From Demequina activiva (GTDB lineage: Bacteria; Actinomycetota; Actinomycetes; Actinomycetales; Demequinaceae), in the NCBI RefSeq assembly GCF_016862815.1, contig NZ_BONR01000005.1, positions 92,793 to 156,792 of the forward strand: DNA of 64,000 nt, given 5' to 3'. A model generated the notes under the pieces. It saw nothing but the letters and a program-made list of their open reading frames with translations. It was not told where the DNA came from and did no database searches. The position numbers and the translations under genes are program-made. Every line of letters begins with the position of its first letter. Positions within the stretch are counted from its first letter, which is position 1. Shown here piece by piece: positions 1 to 11,794 of the stretch.

Positions 1-5
1 GGTGC

Positions 6-635
6 TCACGACGGTGCCGCCTCGGTGCGCCGGTACGACTCGACCGCGGTGAAGGTCGCCTCCGCGTGGCGCGCCTGCGCCTCGCTCAGGCCACCGGCGC
101 CGTAGCGGGCGCGGTCGAACGCATCGGCGTCCATGGAGATCTCCGCGCGGGCGCGCGGCACCGCGTCGCCCACGCGCAGCGCCGCCTCGTGAGCCGTGAC
201 GCCGGGAGAGTCGAGGATCGCGCCGCGCTCGAGCTCGAGCCGCACCGCCGCGCGGAACCACTCCACGACGGCGAGATCCCAGTCGCCGCGGGACTGCGCG
301 TCGCGTGCGCTGTCCCGGATCTGTCGCCACGGGCGGGAGTCGTCGTCGAACACGGCGCCCGCGCTGGCGCCCTGGCGCGACCGCCGCAGCGGCCCCAGGA
401 CCAGCCAGGTGATGAGCGCGAGCGCGGCCGCCACGATGAGTCCCACGACTAGCGCGCCGGGGATGCCGAGCGAGCCGCCCGCGTCACCGATGCGGTCGAA
501 CAGGTCGCCCAGCCAGTCCCACAGGGCGTCGAGCGAGAAGCCCGAGCCCTCGCGGTACTCAGGCTTGGCGAGCTCGTCGACCGCCCACTCGCGGGCCGTG
601 TCGGCATCGGGGTCGACCGGGACGTCCAGGAGCAT
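6..635 (-). CDS. DUF4129 domain membrane protein
   Basis: Protein of 209 residues with one membrane segment at about residues 60-82 and a soluble C-terminal part (about 100-205) resembling DUF4129, a domain found near transglutaminase-like and MoxR/DUF58 gene clusters in Actinobacteria. The molecular role is unknown. It starts 4 bases after the stop of the membrane protein gene upstream, so the two are probably co-transcribed. At its own stop, the bases GTGA (positions 9-6 on this strand) look like the overlapping start of a further gene that leaves the window; in related genomes this would be a DUF4350 protein, but only three codons are visible here. Confidence 0.8.
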   Translation of the reverse strand: MLLDVPVDPDADTAREWAVDELAKPEYREGSGFSLDALWDWLGDLFDRIGDAGGSLGIPGALVVGLIVAAALALITWLVLGPLRRSRQGASAGAVFDDDSRPWRQIRDSARDAQSRGDWDLAVVEWFRAAVRLELERGAILDSPGVTAHEAALRVGDAVPRARAEISMDADAFDRARYGAGGLSEAQARHAEATFTAVESYRRTEAAPS

Positions 636-639
636 CGGC

Positions 640-1788
640 TCAGCGCCCGGCCGCCGCGGCCGCGCGGGCCTCCGCCGCTCGCGCGAGGTCGAGGTCGAAG
701 CCCTCGTGGCGCATCCTCATGTCCGTGTACAGCAGCGCGAACACGGATCCCATGTACGAGTACAGCAGCACGGAGGAGACCAGGAACGTGATGCCGTACG
801 CCACGAAGTAGGTGACCGCCAGCACCGCCATGTTGTCGGGGGCCACGAACAGCGCCGCGAGCGAGGCGATCTGGCCTGCCTGCTGGAGCACCCCCACCAC
901 CACGTTGATGAGCAGCGCGGTCACGAACACGATCAGCACGGTCCACCAGAACCTGCCCTTGAGCAGCCGCACCGTGCGCTTGATCGCGGCGATGGCGCCC
1001 AGCCCCTCGAGCACCACCATGGCGCGGGCGATGCCCTGAAGGATGGTCACGACCAGCCCCGCCGGCAGCAGCAGCACGAAGGCGAGCAGCACCGTGAGCA
1101 CGATGGTCGCGCCGGTCGAGTCCCCGGCGGCGAGCCCCAGCAGCAGCGGCAGGGCGACGACGACGATCAGCGCCACGTACACCACGGTGCTCGCGATGTA
1201 GAGCACGAGGAGCGAGCCCAGCCTGCGCCGCATCTGCGTCCATGCCGTCCCCAGGCCGATGCGCTCGCCCAGCACCGCCCTCGCGACGCCTGGCGCGACG
1301 ATCGAGCTCGAGAGCACGTCCGCGAGGAGCGTGGCGACCAGCGCGAGCACGAGCATCGCGACGGTCTGGCCGTTGATGCCGGACACCGAGGGGGTGGAGT
1401 CCAGCAGACCCAGCTGGGGGTCGGTGAAGAGCAGCCATGTGGCGGTCACGGAGATCAGGCCCGCGACGAGCGCGAACAGCAGCGGCCCTCCCAGGACCAC
1501 CGCGCGATTGAAGCGCATCGCCTTGAACGGCACGGCGAGGAAGTCGCCGAACGTGAGCGGGCGCAGCGGGATGATGCCTGGCTGCCACGAACGGTAGGTG
1601 GGCGCTGGCGCGGGAGGCGCATGCGGGTGCGACGCGGGCGTCCCCTGTCCGCCCGGACCGGGCGGTGGCGGCGTGGCCGGTGCGCTCCAGCCCTGCGCGG
1701 TGGGCGAGTCGTGCGCGGAGGGCGGCGTCCAGCCCGCGTCCGGCTGCGGCGGGGCGTCTGCGGCCCCGCGTGACGTGCTGTCGCTCAC
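640..1788 (-). CDS. multi-pass membrane protein (glycerophosphodiester phosphodiesterase membrane-domain-like)
   Basis: Protein of 382 residues. The first 90 residues are rich in Pro, Ala and Gly and look disordered. After them come about six hydrophobic segments. The GTG at 1788 is chosen because an AGGAGG sits just upstream (1794-1799 on this strand); the longer open frame to 2139 runs through mtrA and is not real. Proteins of this type next to MtrAB in Micrococcales are often named after the membrane domain of glycerophosphoryl diester phosphodiesterase, but no catalytic domain is visible, so no enzyme function is claimed. It is divergent from mtrA with 97 bases between the starts. Confidence 0.75.
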   Translation of the reverse strand: MSDSTSRGAADAPPQPDAGWTPPSAHDSPTAQGWSAPATPPPPGPGGQGTPASHPHAPPAPAPTYRSWQPGIIPLRPLTFGDFLAVPFKAMRFNRAVVLGGPLLFALVAGLISVTATWLLFTDPQLGLLDSTPSVSGINGQTVAMLVLALVATLLADVLSSSIVAPGVARAVLGERIGLGTAWTQMRRRLGSLLVLYIASTVVYVALIVVVALPLLLGLAAGDSTGATIVLTVLLAFVLLLPAGLVVTILQGIARAMVVLEGLGAIAAIKRTVRLLKGRFWWTVLIVFVTALLINVVVGVLQQAGQIASLAALFVAPDNMAVLAVTYFVAYGITFLVSSVLLYSYMGSVFALLYTDMRMRHEGFDLDLARAAEARAAAAAGR

Positions 1789-1885
1789 TGCACCTCCTGG
1801 TCGACTCGGCCCATCCTGCCATGACTGCTCGGACCGCAGCGGCGGTGCGCGCCGTGCGGGAGCGGGCCCGTGGCAAGATGGCTCC

Positions 1886-2569
1886 ATGACGGCACGCATC
1901 CTGGTGGTCGACGATGATCCTGCTGTCGCGGAGATGACCGGAATCGTCCTGCGCGGCGACGGCTTCGAGCCGGTCTTCTGCGACCACGGCGACCACGCCC
2001 TGGCGGCGTTTCGCGAGCAGGCTCCCGACGTGATCCTGCTCGACCTCATGCTGCCAGGCAAGAGCGGCATCGACATCTGCCGCGAGATCCGCGCCGAGTC
2101 CGGCGTGCCGATCATCATGCTGACCGCGAAGTCCGACACCGTCGACGTGGTGCTGGGCCTCGAGTCCGGTGCCGACGACTACATCCCCAAGCCCTTCAAG
2201 CCGCGCGAGCTCATCGCTCGCGTGCGTGCTCGGCTGCGCCGCAACGACAACGCCGTGCCGGCCGTCGTGCGCATCGGAGACCTGGAGATCGATGTGACAG
2301 GTCACCGGGTGACGCGCGGAGGCGAGGTGATCCCGCTCACGCCGCTGGAGTTCGACGTGCTCGTCACCCTGGCCAGGGCGCCCGGCCAGGTGTTCACGCG
2401 CGAGGTGCTGCTCGAGGACGTCTGGGGCTACCGCCACGCGGCGGACACCCGCCTGGTCAACGTCCACATCCAGCGCTTGCGCGCCAAGGTCGAGCGCGAC
2501 CCGGAGAACCCCGAGATCATCCAGACGGTGCGCGGCGTGGGCTACAAGGCGGGCTCGCACGAGCCGTGA
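1886..2569 (+). CDS. mtrA: response regulator MtrA (OmpR family)
   Basis: Response regulator of 227 residues. The receiver domain holds the acidic pair D9-D10, the phosphorylation site D53 in LLDLMLPG, T80 in MLTAK and K102 in PKPF. The winged-helix DNA-binding domain covers about residues 130-225. In Actinobacteria MtrA is phosphorylated by MtrB and controls cell-wall hydrolase and cell-division genes. The ATG at 1886 is preferred over the longer frame because it begins the receiver fold. No Shine-Dalgarno is present; a weak CAAGAT lies 6 bases before the ATG, so the mRNA may be leaderless. Order mtrA-mtrB-lpqB is the standard actinobacterial operon. Confidence 0.97.
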   Translation: MTARILVVDDDPAVAEMTGIVLRGDGFEPVFCDHGDHALAAFREQAPDVILLDLMLPGKSGIDICREIRAESGVPIIMLTAKSDTVDVVLGLESGADDYIPKPFKPRELIARVRARLRRNDNAVPAVVRIGDLEIDVTGHRVTRGGEVIPLTPLEFDVLVTLARAPGQVFTREVLLEDVWGYRHAADTRLVNVHIQRLRAKVERDPENPEIIQTVRGVGYKAGSHEP

Positions 2570-4230
2570 GGATGACGGCGCGGTCCGTGGGCGCCGCCGT
2601 GGTGGCGCCGCTGCGCACTGCGGTGCGGCGATGGACCCGATCGATGTCGCTGCGCGTGGTGGTCTCCACGCTCGTGGTGGGCATCGGGACCGTGGTGCTG
2701 CTGGGCGCGTACGTCACCACTGACATCCGCGACGGGCTGGTCGACGACCGCGTGGAGACCGTCCTGGCGGAGAGCGCCCGCGACGCCGCGACCGCGCAGG
2801 AGCGCGCGGACACGTCGACGGCGGCGAACCCGGCGGATCTGCAGCAGTTCGTCTACGACCTGCAGCTCGAGCTGCGTGCGCTGGGCGGGCAGAGCCGTGG
2901 GCTGGTGATGCTGCGCAGCCCCGACAACACCTCGGCCGTGCCGCTCACCATCGGTGAGTCGACCACGGACCTGCGCTTCGTGGTGTCCGCCGCGATGCGC
3001 GAGGCCGTCGAGGAGGGCGTCACGCAGCCGTGGCAGTTCGTGAGCCTGCCGGGGACCGACGACCCGGGCGTAGTGGTGGGCAGCCCGCTCGAGATCCCGG
3101 TCGCGGGGCCCTTCGAGCTGTACTTCGTGTATTCGCTCGCGAACGAGGCCGCCACGCTGTCGCTGATCCAGCAGGTGCTGGCGATCGGCGCGGTGGTGCT
3201 GGTGGCGCTGGTGGTGGCGATGACCTGGTTCGTCACCCTGCAGGCGGTCCGCCCGGTGCGGCAGGCGGCGCGGGTCGCATCGCGGTTGGCGGAGGGCCGC
3301 CTGAGCGAGCGGATGACGGTGCGCGGCCACGACGAGATGGCCACCCTGGCGCAGACCTTCAACGAGATGGCGGAGTCGCTCCAGCGGCAGATCACGCGCA
3401 TGGAGGACCTGTCGCGCCTGCAGCGCAGGTTCGTCTCCGACGTCTCGCACGAGCTGCGGACGCCGCTGACCACGATCCGCATGGCGTCGGACGTGCTCCA
3501 CGATGCGCGCGCAGACTTTCCCCCTCACGTGTCTCGCTCCGCGGAGCTGCTGAGCACGCAGCTCGACCGCTTCGAGGCGCTGCTGAGCGATCTGCTGGAG
3601 ATCTCCCGCATCGATGCGGGCGCCGCGCAGCTCGAGTTCGAGGAGGTGGACCTCGCCGATGTGGTGCGCGACGAGGTCGAGGCGGTCGCTCCTATCGCTC
3701 AGGACATGGGCGTCGAGCTGCGGCTGCACATCGGGCCCGGCGCCCACACCGCGTCGATCGACAGGCCGCGGGTGGGGCGCATCGTGCGCAACCTCCTGTC
3801 CAACGCCATCGAGCACTGCCAGGACCGGCCCGTCGACATCGCGGTCGCCGCGAACCGGCGCGGCGTGGCCGTGGTGGTGCGCGACTACGGACTCGGCCTG
3901 ACCCCTCACCAGATGGAACGGGTCTTCGACCGCTTCTGGCGAGCGGACTCCGCGCGGGCGCGCACCATGGGCGGCACGGGCCTGGGCCTGTCGATCGCCC
4001 GTGAGGACGCCATGCTTCACGACGGCACGCTCGAGGCGTGGGGCTCCCCCGGCCAGGGCGCGAGCTTCCGGCTGCTGCTGCCGCGAACGTCGGAGGGACT
4101 CGGCAAGAACTCGCCGCTCAAGCTGGTGCTGCGGGAGCGCGAGTTCGCCGATGTCGGACCGCAGGTCGCGCTCGCGGTGCCGACGCTTCCGCGCAGCGGG
4201 CGCGAGCAGGATGCCGAGGTGGCGCCATGA
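2566..4230 (+). CDS. mtrB: sensor histidine kinase MtrB
   Basis: Membrane histidine kinase of 554 residues. Transmembrane helix 1 is at about 30-50, an extracytoplasmic loop at 51-200, helix 2 at 203-225, HAMP at 226-280, and a dimerisation domain with the phosphorylated H295 in SDVSHELRTP. The ATPase domain has an N-box near 406-414, the G1 box DYGLGL at 440-445 and the G2 box GGTGLGLSI. It phosphorylates MtrA. The GTG start overlaps the mtrA stop by four bases (GTGA), implying translational coupling; an ATG two codons later is an alternative. About 60 residues after the kinase fold are unstructured. Confidence 0.95.
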   Translation: MRMTARSVGAAVVAPLRTAVRRWTRSMSLRVVVSTLVVGIGTVVLLGAYVTTDIRDGLVDDRVETVLAESARDAATAQERADTSTAANPADLQQFVYDLQLELRALGGQSRGLVMLRSPDNTSAVPLTIGESTTDLRFVVSAAMREAVEEGVTQPWQFVSLPGTDDPGVVVGSPLEIPVAGPFELYFVYSLANEAATLSLIQQVLAIGAVVLVALVVAMTWFVTLQAVRPVRQAARVASRLAEGRLSERMTVRGHDEMATLAQTFNEMAESLQRQITRMEDLSRLQRRFVSDVSHELRTPLTTIRMASDVLHDARADFPPHVSRSAELLSTQLDRFEALLSDLLEISRIDAGAAQLEFEEVDLADVVRDEVEAVAPIAQDMGVELRLHIGPGAHTASIDRPRVGRIVRNLLSNAIEHCQDRPVDIAVAANRRGVAVVVRDYGLGLTPHQMERVFDRFWRADSARARTMGGTGLGLSIAREDAMLHDGTLEAWGSPGQGASFRLLLPRTSEGLGKNSPLKLVLREREFADVGPQVALAVPTLPRSGREQDAEVAP

Positions 4231-5954
4231 GGCTGCGAGGGCTCGCGATCATGTGCGCCGCCGTCCTTGCGTTGGCGGCGTGCGCCTCGATCCCGGACTC
4301 CGGTCCGGTCAACGAGGGCGACGCGGACGTGTCGCCCGTCGAGCCGCTGGTGCCCATCCAGGAGGGGCCCAACCCCGGCGACGACCCCGAGGCGATCGTC
4401 CGCGGCTTCCTCACCGCATCCGCGGGCGGGGTCGCGACGGACTTCTCGGTCGCGCGCGAGTTCCTCACGGAGGAGGCCGCGGCCCAGTGGGACCCCACCG
4501 TCCAGACCCTCGTCTACGACTCGGGAACCGTGACGCCCGACTGGGACGAGCCGAGCCGGACCGTGACCTACGAGGTTCCCCTCGCATCGGCCGTCGACGA
4601 GTCGGGGCGCCGCGTCGACGCTGCGGGCGACGAGGTCGCGCGCCTGGAGTTCACCGTGGCGCTGGACGACGACGATCAGTGGCGCATCTCGCGACTCGAG
4701 GACGGCGTGCTGCTGACGCAGGCGAACTTCGACCGGTTCTTCCGCCCCGTGGATCTGGTGTTCGCCACGGCGGACCGCACCACGATCGTGCCGGAGCTGC
4801 GGTGGCTCCCGGACAACAACGTGGCGACGTCCGCGGCCCGCGAGCTCATCGAGGGGCCGTCCACCTGGCTCGCTGACGCGGTGCTCACCGGCTTCCCGGC
4901 GACCGCCGCGCTCGCGGTCGAGTCGGTGGTGGTCAGCGGCGGCGTCGCGACCGTGGACCTCACGGTGCAGTCGGCCGGCACGGCGGACGAGCGGGCCCTG
5001 GCCGAGGAGCAGATGCGCCAGACCCTGACGGGGCTGCCGTCCGTGACGGACGTGGACGTGCGCATCGGCGGGCTGCCCATCGCGGGCGACGGCTCCATCG
5101 CGCTCGCCACGGCCCCGGTGCCCGAAGAGACGGCTGCCGCGATCGTGAACGATCAGCTGGGGATGTGGGACGGCGAGGACCTGTTCGTGGGCCCGCTGGC
5201 CTCCGGCGGGCTCGGCGAGGGGTCCTACGGCGTGGCGATGGCGTACGACGGCGGCACGGTGGCGTTCGTGAGGGGTGGCAGCGCGCTCGTGACCACGCCG
5301 TCGCTCGGTGCCGCGGGAACGGTGCTGGTCGAGGCGACGAGCGGCCTCGGTGAGCCCACGGGCCTGCTCGAGGCGCAGACGGTGCGTACGGGCGATGCGC
5401 TCGTGTCGCCCTCCTACGACCGCCACGGCTACCTGTGGACCGCGGAGCGGACGGGCGCCGGAGGGCTGGTCGCGGTGGCCCCGGACGGCACGTCGGTGGA
5501 GCTGGCCAGCGAGTGGCTCCAGACCCGTTCTGTCATTGGCCTGTCGGTGTCGCGGGACGACGCGCGACTGGCCGTGATCTCCCGCTCGGGTGGGCAGCCG
5601 GCTGTCGAGCTGGCCGCGATCGTGCGCGACGCAGACGGCGCTCCGCTGAGCCTGGGGGAGCCGATCTCCGCCGGCGCCGGCGTGGGCGCAGGGGTCGACG
5701 TGGTGTGGGTCGACGACACGACGGTGGGCGTGCTGGGCGAGCCGCTCGACGGCTCGCCCTCACCGCTGTGGCTGGTCCAGGTGGGGGGCGGCACGTCGAC
5801 GATTCTGTCCGTGAGGCAAGCCGTCGACATGGCGGTGCGCTCGGGCGAGTCGACAGTGCTGGTGGTCGCCGCGGACGGCACCGTCGAGGAACGCTCGGGG
5901 TCCTCCTGGGCGCCGGTCACGCAAGGCGTGGCCGAGCTCGCGTACTCGGGCTGA
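4227..5954 (+). CDS. lpqB: lipoprotein LpqB
   Basis: Lipoprotein of 575 residues. A signal peptide ends in the lipobox LAAC, with C19 as the lipidated residue. A GerMN-like domain lies near 190-310 and a beta-propeller-like C-terminal region follows. In mycobacteria LpqB interacts with the outside domain of MtrB and tunes MtrA phosphorylation. The ATG at 4227 overlaps the mtrB stop (ATGA), and the lipobox starts in the right place only from this codon. Third gene of the mtrAB-lpqB operon. Confidence 0.93.
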   Translation: MRLRGLAIMCAAVLALAACASIPDSGPVNEGDADVSPVEPLVPIQEGPNPGDDPEAIVRGFLTASAGGVATDFSVAREFLTEEAAAQWDPTVQTLVYDSGTVTPDWDEPSRTVTYEVPLASAVDESGRRVDAAGDEVARLEFTVALDDDDQWRISRLEDGVLLTQANFDRFFRPVDLVFATADRTTIVPELRWLPDNNVATSAARELIEGPSTWLADAVLTGFPATAALAVESVVVSGGVATVDLTVQSAGTADERALAEEQMRQTLTGLPSVTDVDVRIGGLPIAGDGSIALATAPVPEETAAAIVNDQLGMWDGEDLFVGPLASGGLGEGSYGVAMAYDGGTVAFVRGGSALVTTPSLGAAGTVLVEATSGLGEPTGLLEAQTVRTGDALVSPSYDRHGYLWTAERTGAGGLVAVAPDGTSVELASEWLQTRSVIGLSVSRDDARLAVISRSGGQPAVELAAIVRDADGAPLSLGEPISAGAGVGAGVDVVWVDDTTVGVLGEPLDGSPSPLWLVQVGGGTSTILSVRQAVDMAVRSGESTVLVVAADGTVEERSGSSWAPVTQGVAELAYSG

Positions 5955-6032
5955 GGGGCCCAGCGCGTCCCCAGGACGGCCGATGCGCGCTCGTGTCCTC
6001 AGCCGGCGCACCGTCGCGCTGCGGTGGCTCGC

Positions 6033-6791
6033 ATGAGCGCCCAGCCTGGGGTCATGAGACCTGCGACTGCGGGGCGCGCCCTCGCCCAGGCGGTGCGTGA
6101 CCTCGCGCGCGTGGTGGTTCCCGTGGCGTGCCCCGGATGCTCGGAGCCGGACGTGCGGCTGTGCGGGGCGTGCGCCGCGGCCTGGCACGAGCCGCCGGTG
6201 CGGGTGGAGACCTGCGCGCCGCGCCTGGACATCGAGGGTCGGGCGGGCCTGCCGGTGTGGTCGATCGCCGCGCACGACGGTCCGGTGGCGGGCGTGGTGG
6301 GCTCGTGGAAGGACGGGGCGCGGCGCGACCTCGACGGATGGCTGGCGACGTCGATGACGCGCGCGTGCCGTGTCGTGGGCGCCGAGCTGGCCGCAGCAGG
6401 CGTGCGCTCCGTGGCCGTGGTGCCGGCGCCGGCGCGCGCAGCGAGCACGCGGCGCCGGGGCGTCGACCTGCCGTGGATCCTCGCTCGCGGCGCCGCAGCC
6501 GGGCTCAGGCAGTCAGGCCTGCAGGCACAGGTGGTGCGGGCGCTGCGCATCGGCGCGGGGGAGTCCCGCGGCAGCTCGGCTCGCGGTCGCTGGCGCGATG
6601 CGAGCAGGTCGGTGACCTGTCGCGTCGCGCCGGCCCACGCGGTCCTGCTCGTGGACGACGTCCTCACCACCGGCGCCACGCTCGCGGCGTGTGCGGGGGC
6701 GCTGGAGGGGCGCGGCGGGAGCGCGATCGGGGCGGTCACGGCAACGTTCGTCGACACTGGTCGCGCCGATCCGGCGCGGGGTCTAGGGTGA
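6033..6791 (+). CDS. comF: ComF family phosphoribosyltransferase-like protein
   Basis: Protein of 252 residues from this start. Near the N terminus is a zinc-ribbon pattern, CPGC followed by CGAC. Near the C terminus is the PRPP-binding loop VLLVDDVLTTGAT. This pairing is the hallmark of the ComF/GntX family; ComF works in DNA uptake during transformation in competent bacteria, though many actinobacterial homologues have no tested function. The start is uncertain: GTG 6024, ATG 6033 and ATG 6054 are in frame and none has a good ribosome-binding site. The 78 bases before it hold one copy of the repeated intergenic 12-mer. Its 3' end carries the likely -10 box of hpf. Confidence 0.87.
   Translation: MSAQPGVMRPATAGRALAQAVRDLARVVVPVACPGCSEPDVRLCGACAAAWHEPPVRVETCAPRLDIEGRAGLPVWSIAAHDGPVAGVVGSWKDGARRDLDGWLATSMTRACRVVGAELAAAGVRSVAVVPAPARAASTRRRGVDLPWILARGAAAGLRQSGLQAQVVRALRIGAGESRGSSARGRWRDASRSVTCRVAPAHAVLLVDDVLTTGATLAACAGALEGRGGSAIGAVTATFVDTGRADPARGLG
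6784..6789 (+). promoter_or_regulatory. probable -10 box of hpf
   Basis: TAGGGT fits the TAnnnT pattern and would start transcription near 6796, at the foot of the first leader hairpin. It overlaps the last codons and stop of comF. No convincing -35 is visible. Confidence 0.4.
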
Positions 6792-6797
6792 GGAGCA

Positions 6798-6837
6798 GAC
6801 GACGACTGTCGTCACCTTCCAGACAGTTGGAGGTGAT
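6798..6837 (+). promoter_or_regulatory. structured hpf leader with a sequestered perfect Shine-Dalgarno
   Basis: Two hairpins stand side by side. The first pairs GACGAC (6798-6803) with GTCGTC (6808-6813) over a 4-base loop. The second pairs CACCTTCCA (6813-6821) with TGGAGGTG (6828-6835), with one bulge. GGAGGTGAT at 6829-6837 is fully complementary to the usual 3' end of 16S rRNA, yet lies about 80 bases before the real start codon and is buried in the stem. Confidence 0.5.
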
Positions 6838-6915
6838 GCCGCAGGCGCACAGAACGCGCCGCCACCACCCCTGCCATGGCCGCCTGGCCGCCCCGCTGCT
6901 GAAGGAGTTTTCACC

Positions 6916-7587
6916 ATGGACATCGCGATCGTCGGACGCCACACGAAGGTCTCTGAGGACATGCGCCAGAAGATCTTCGAGAGGATGGAGAAGGTCGAGT
7001 CGCTCGCTCCCCGTGCCACCCGTGCAGAGATCAACGTGGTGCATGAGCGCAATCCGCGCCTGGCCTCCGATCGCGAGAGGGTCGAGATCACGCTCCACGA
7101 CCACGGGGTGATCCGCGCAGAGGCCGCCGCAGACGATCGTCACGTCGCCCTCGAACGCGCGTCCGCACGCATCGTCGAGCAGCTGCGCCGGCAGCACGAG
7201 CGCCGCGCGAAGCGCCACAACAGCAAGCCTTCCCTGCACGCGGTGGTCGCGCAGGACCTCGCAGCCGACGGCACGGATGCGCGGTCGGGGTCCTCGGAGG
7301 AGGAGCGCGTCGAGAGCGTGGAGTCCTGGGAGGGCGCGCCCCACGACGCCACCGTGGAGGTTCCGGTAGACGGGACCCCCATCACCATCCGCTCCAAGAC
7401 GCACAAGGCCTCGCCGATCACCGTCGCCGAGGCCATCGACCAGATGGAGCTCGTGGGCCACGACTTCTACCTGTTCCTCGACGCGGACTCAGGACTCGCA
7501 TCGGCCGTCTACCGTCGTCGCGGCTGGACCTACGGCGTGATCCGCATTGAGGACGAGACCGAGAGCGCCGGCCGCGAGAGCGCCTGA
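6916..7587 (+). CDS. hpf: ribosome hibernation promoting factor, long form
   Basis: Protein of 223 residues with an N-terminal S30EA/sigma-54-modulation domain (about 1-100), a variable linker, and the C-terminal ribosome-binding and dimerisation domain (about 165-220) that defines the long form. Long HPF joins two 70S ribosomes into inactive 100S dimers in stationary phase. AAGGAG lies 8 bases before the ATG. The mRNA appears to have a structured leader of about 120 bases described separately. Confidence 0.95.
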   Translation: MDIAIVGRHTKVSEDMRQKIFERMEKVESLAPRATRAEINVVHERNPRLASDRERVEITLHDHGVIRAEAAADDRHVALERASARIVEQLRRQHERRAKRHNSKPSLHAVVAQDLAADGTDARSGSSEEERVESVESWEGAPHDATVEVPVDGTPITIRSKTHKASPITVAEAIDQMELVGHDFYLFLDADSGLASAVYRRRGWTYGVIRIEDETESAGRESA

Positions 7588-7630
7588 CCTGGCGGTGCGG
7601 CATCGCCGAGGCGGTGCCGTACCGCGCCAG

Positions 7631-7636
7631 TAGTCT
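7631..7636 (+). promoter_or_regulatory. -10 box of a leaderless promoter (EamA gene)
   Basis: TAGTCT followed by exactly six bases and then the GTG at 7643, so the predicted transcription start coincides with the start codon. No ribosome-binding site is present. Confidence 0.55.
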
Positions 7637-7642
7637 CACGGA

Positions 7643-8527
7643 GTGCGCACCCGTGACTTCATGCTCGTCGTCCTCGCGGCGACCCTGTGGGGCACCGGCG
7701 GCGTGCTCGGCACCGTGCTGTCCGACGGCGGCGCGGTCCCGCCCGCGTCGGTGGCGATGTGGCGCATGCTCATCGCGGGGGTGGTGCTCACCGGCTGGGT
7801 GCTGCTGCGAGGAGGGATCGGACGCCTCGACCGTCCCGCGCGCACGCGCATCCTGCTCACCGGTGGACTCACGGGCCTGTTCGAGGTCCTGTACTTCACC
7901 GGGATCTCGCTCGCGGGAGTGGGCCTCGCGACCCTCGTGGCGATCGGCTCGGCCCCGGTGTGGGTCGCGGTCGGGGATGCCGTGCGCGAGCGGTCGTGGC
8001 CACCGCTGCGCTCCTTGGGCGCGCTGGCCCTGGCGCTCGCAGGCCTGCTCGCGCTCCTGGGATCGTCGCTGGGAGCATCGGACCGCGCGATCGCCGGTGT
8101 CCTCGTGTCGCTCCTCACGGGCGCGTCCTTCGCCGCGGTGACAGTGCTGAACCGCAGCCCGGTGCCGGGACTCACGACGGTCCGTCTCACGGCGCTGTCC
8201 TTCCTGTCGGGAGGCGTCATGCTGCTGCCAGTGGCCGCCGTGCTCGGCTGGGGCGTCCCGGCTGGGGTGGAGGCCTGGACGGTGGCGCTGGCCATGGGCA
8301 TCGGCTCGACGGCGCTCGCGTACGTCGCCTATCTGTCCGGTCTGGTCACGGTGCCGCCGTTCGTGGCCACCGTCGTGACCCTGCTGGAGCCGCTCGTGGC
8401 CGCGGTCCTGGGCGCGATCGTGTTCGCGGAGCGGCTGGGCTGGTGGGGAGCCCTCGGAGGTCTCGCGCTCGCGGGCGCGGTGGTGCTGTTGCGCCCTCAG
8501 CGAGACGAACCGGCGACGGTGCCGTGA
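7643..8527 (+). CDS. EamA/DMT-family transporter
   Basis: Integral membrane protein of 294 residues with ten predicted hydrophobic helices in two repeated EamA units (about 5-135 and 145-285), the layout of drug/metabolite exporters. The substrate cannot be read from the sequence; family members export amino acids, nucleosides or other small metabolites. The GTG start is supported by the leaderless promoter spacing. It lies between hpf and secA, and the SecA promoter follows directly. Confidence 0.88.
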   Translation: MRTRDFMLVVLAATLWGTGGVLGTVLSDGGAVPPASVAMWRMLIAGVVLTGWVLLRGGIGRLDRPARTRILLTGGLTGLFEVLYFTGISLAGVGLATLVAIGSAPVWVAVGDAVRERSWPPLRSLGALALALAGLLALLGSSLGASDRAIAGVLVSLLTGASFAAVTVLNRSPVPGLTTVRLTALSFLSGGVMLLPVAAVLGWGVPAGVEAWTVALAMGIGSTALAYVAYLSGLVTVPPFVATVVTLLEPLVAAVLGAIVFAERLGWWGALGGLALAGAVVLLRPQRDEPATVP

Positions 8528-8570
8528 CCGCCTACGATGGTGGACGGATTCGAATCGCTAGGAGTTGCAC

Positions 8571-11393
<2,823 letters not shown>

Positions 11394-11407
11394 CGCGGGT
11401 CCCCTGA

Positions 11408-11794
11408 CTACCCCAGGTGGATCTCGGTCACCAGCCACCGGCCGGTGACGTCCTCGAGGCGCATGGCGACTGGCCGGACGCGGCCGTCGACCTCGACCAC
11501 GATCGCGACCTCAGCCGCTGTCGCTGAGACGCGGCACGAGCGGGCGCGCCGCACGGAGACCGTCCCAGGCGACCGTCGGGAGGCTCGGCGCGCCAGGGAG
11601 CGCTGTCGGGCGACCTGTGCGAACACGGAGGGCTCCACCCAGCGCACGTAGGCATCGAGGCTGGTGCCACCGAGAACCGCCTCCATCGCCGCCTTGGCCA
11701 CCGTGCAGGCCAAAGGAGTGGGGTCGCCCAGCACGCGGCGCTGTCGAGCGTACGGACGGACGCTCGACACGGCGTACGCGGGCTGGGCGCTCAT
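11408..11794 (-). CDS. Rv3235-family protein
   Basis: Protein of 128 residues with an N-terminal variable part and a C-terminal basic and beta-rich segment ending in a GRWLVTEIHLG-type tail, as in the Rv3235 family (DUF6459) of Actinobacteria. The function is unknown. The ATG at 11794 overlaps the stop of the LysM gene (ATGA), so it is the second gene of a two-gene unit converging on secA. The pairing with LysM near secA is conserved in actinobacteria, which suggests a cell-envelope role, but this is only inferred. Confidence 0.8.
   Translation of the reverse strand: MSAQPAYAVSSVRPYARQRRVLGDPTPLACTVAKAAMEAVLGGTSLDAYVRWVEPSVFAQVARQRSLARRASRRSPGTVSVRRARSCRVSATAAEVAIVVEVDGRVRPVAMRLEDVTGRWLVTEIHLG

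Noticed and set aside
196..1773. Long frames opposite real genes, such as 196-1773 and 449-2560
   Set aside because: They mirror coding sequence on the other strand and are rich in Arg, His and Gly with no domain; high GC makes such shadows common.
6836..7111. A leader ORF starting at ATG 6836 after GGAGG in the hpf leader
   Set aside because: The GGAGG is only two bases from the ATG and the frame runs out of phase into hpf with shadow-like composition.
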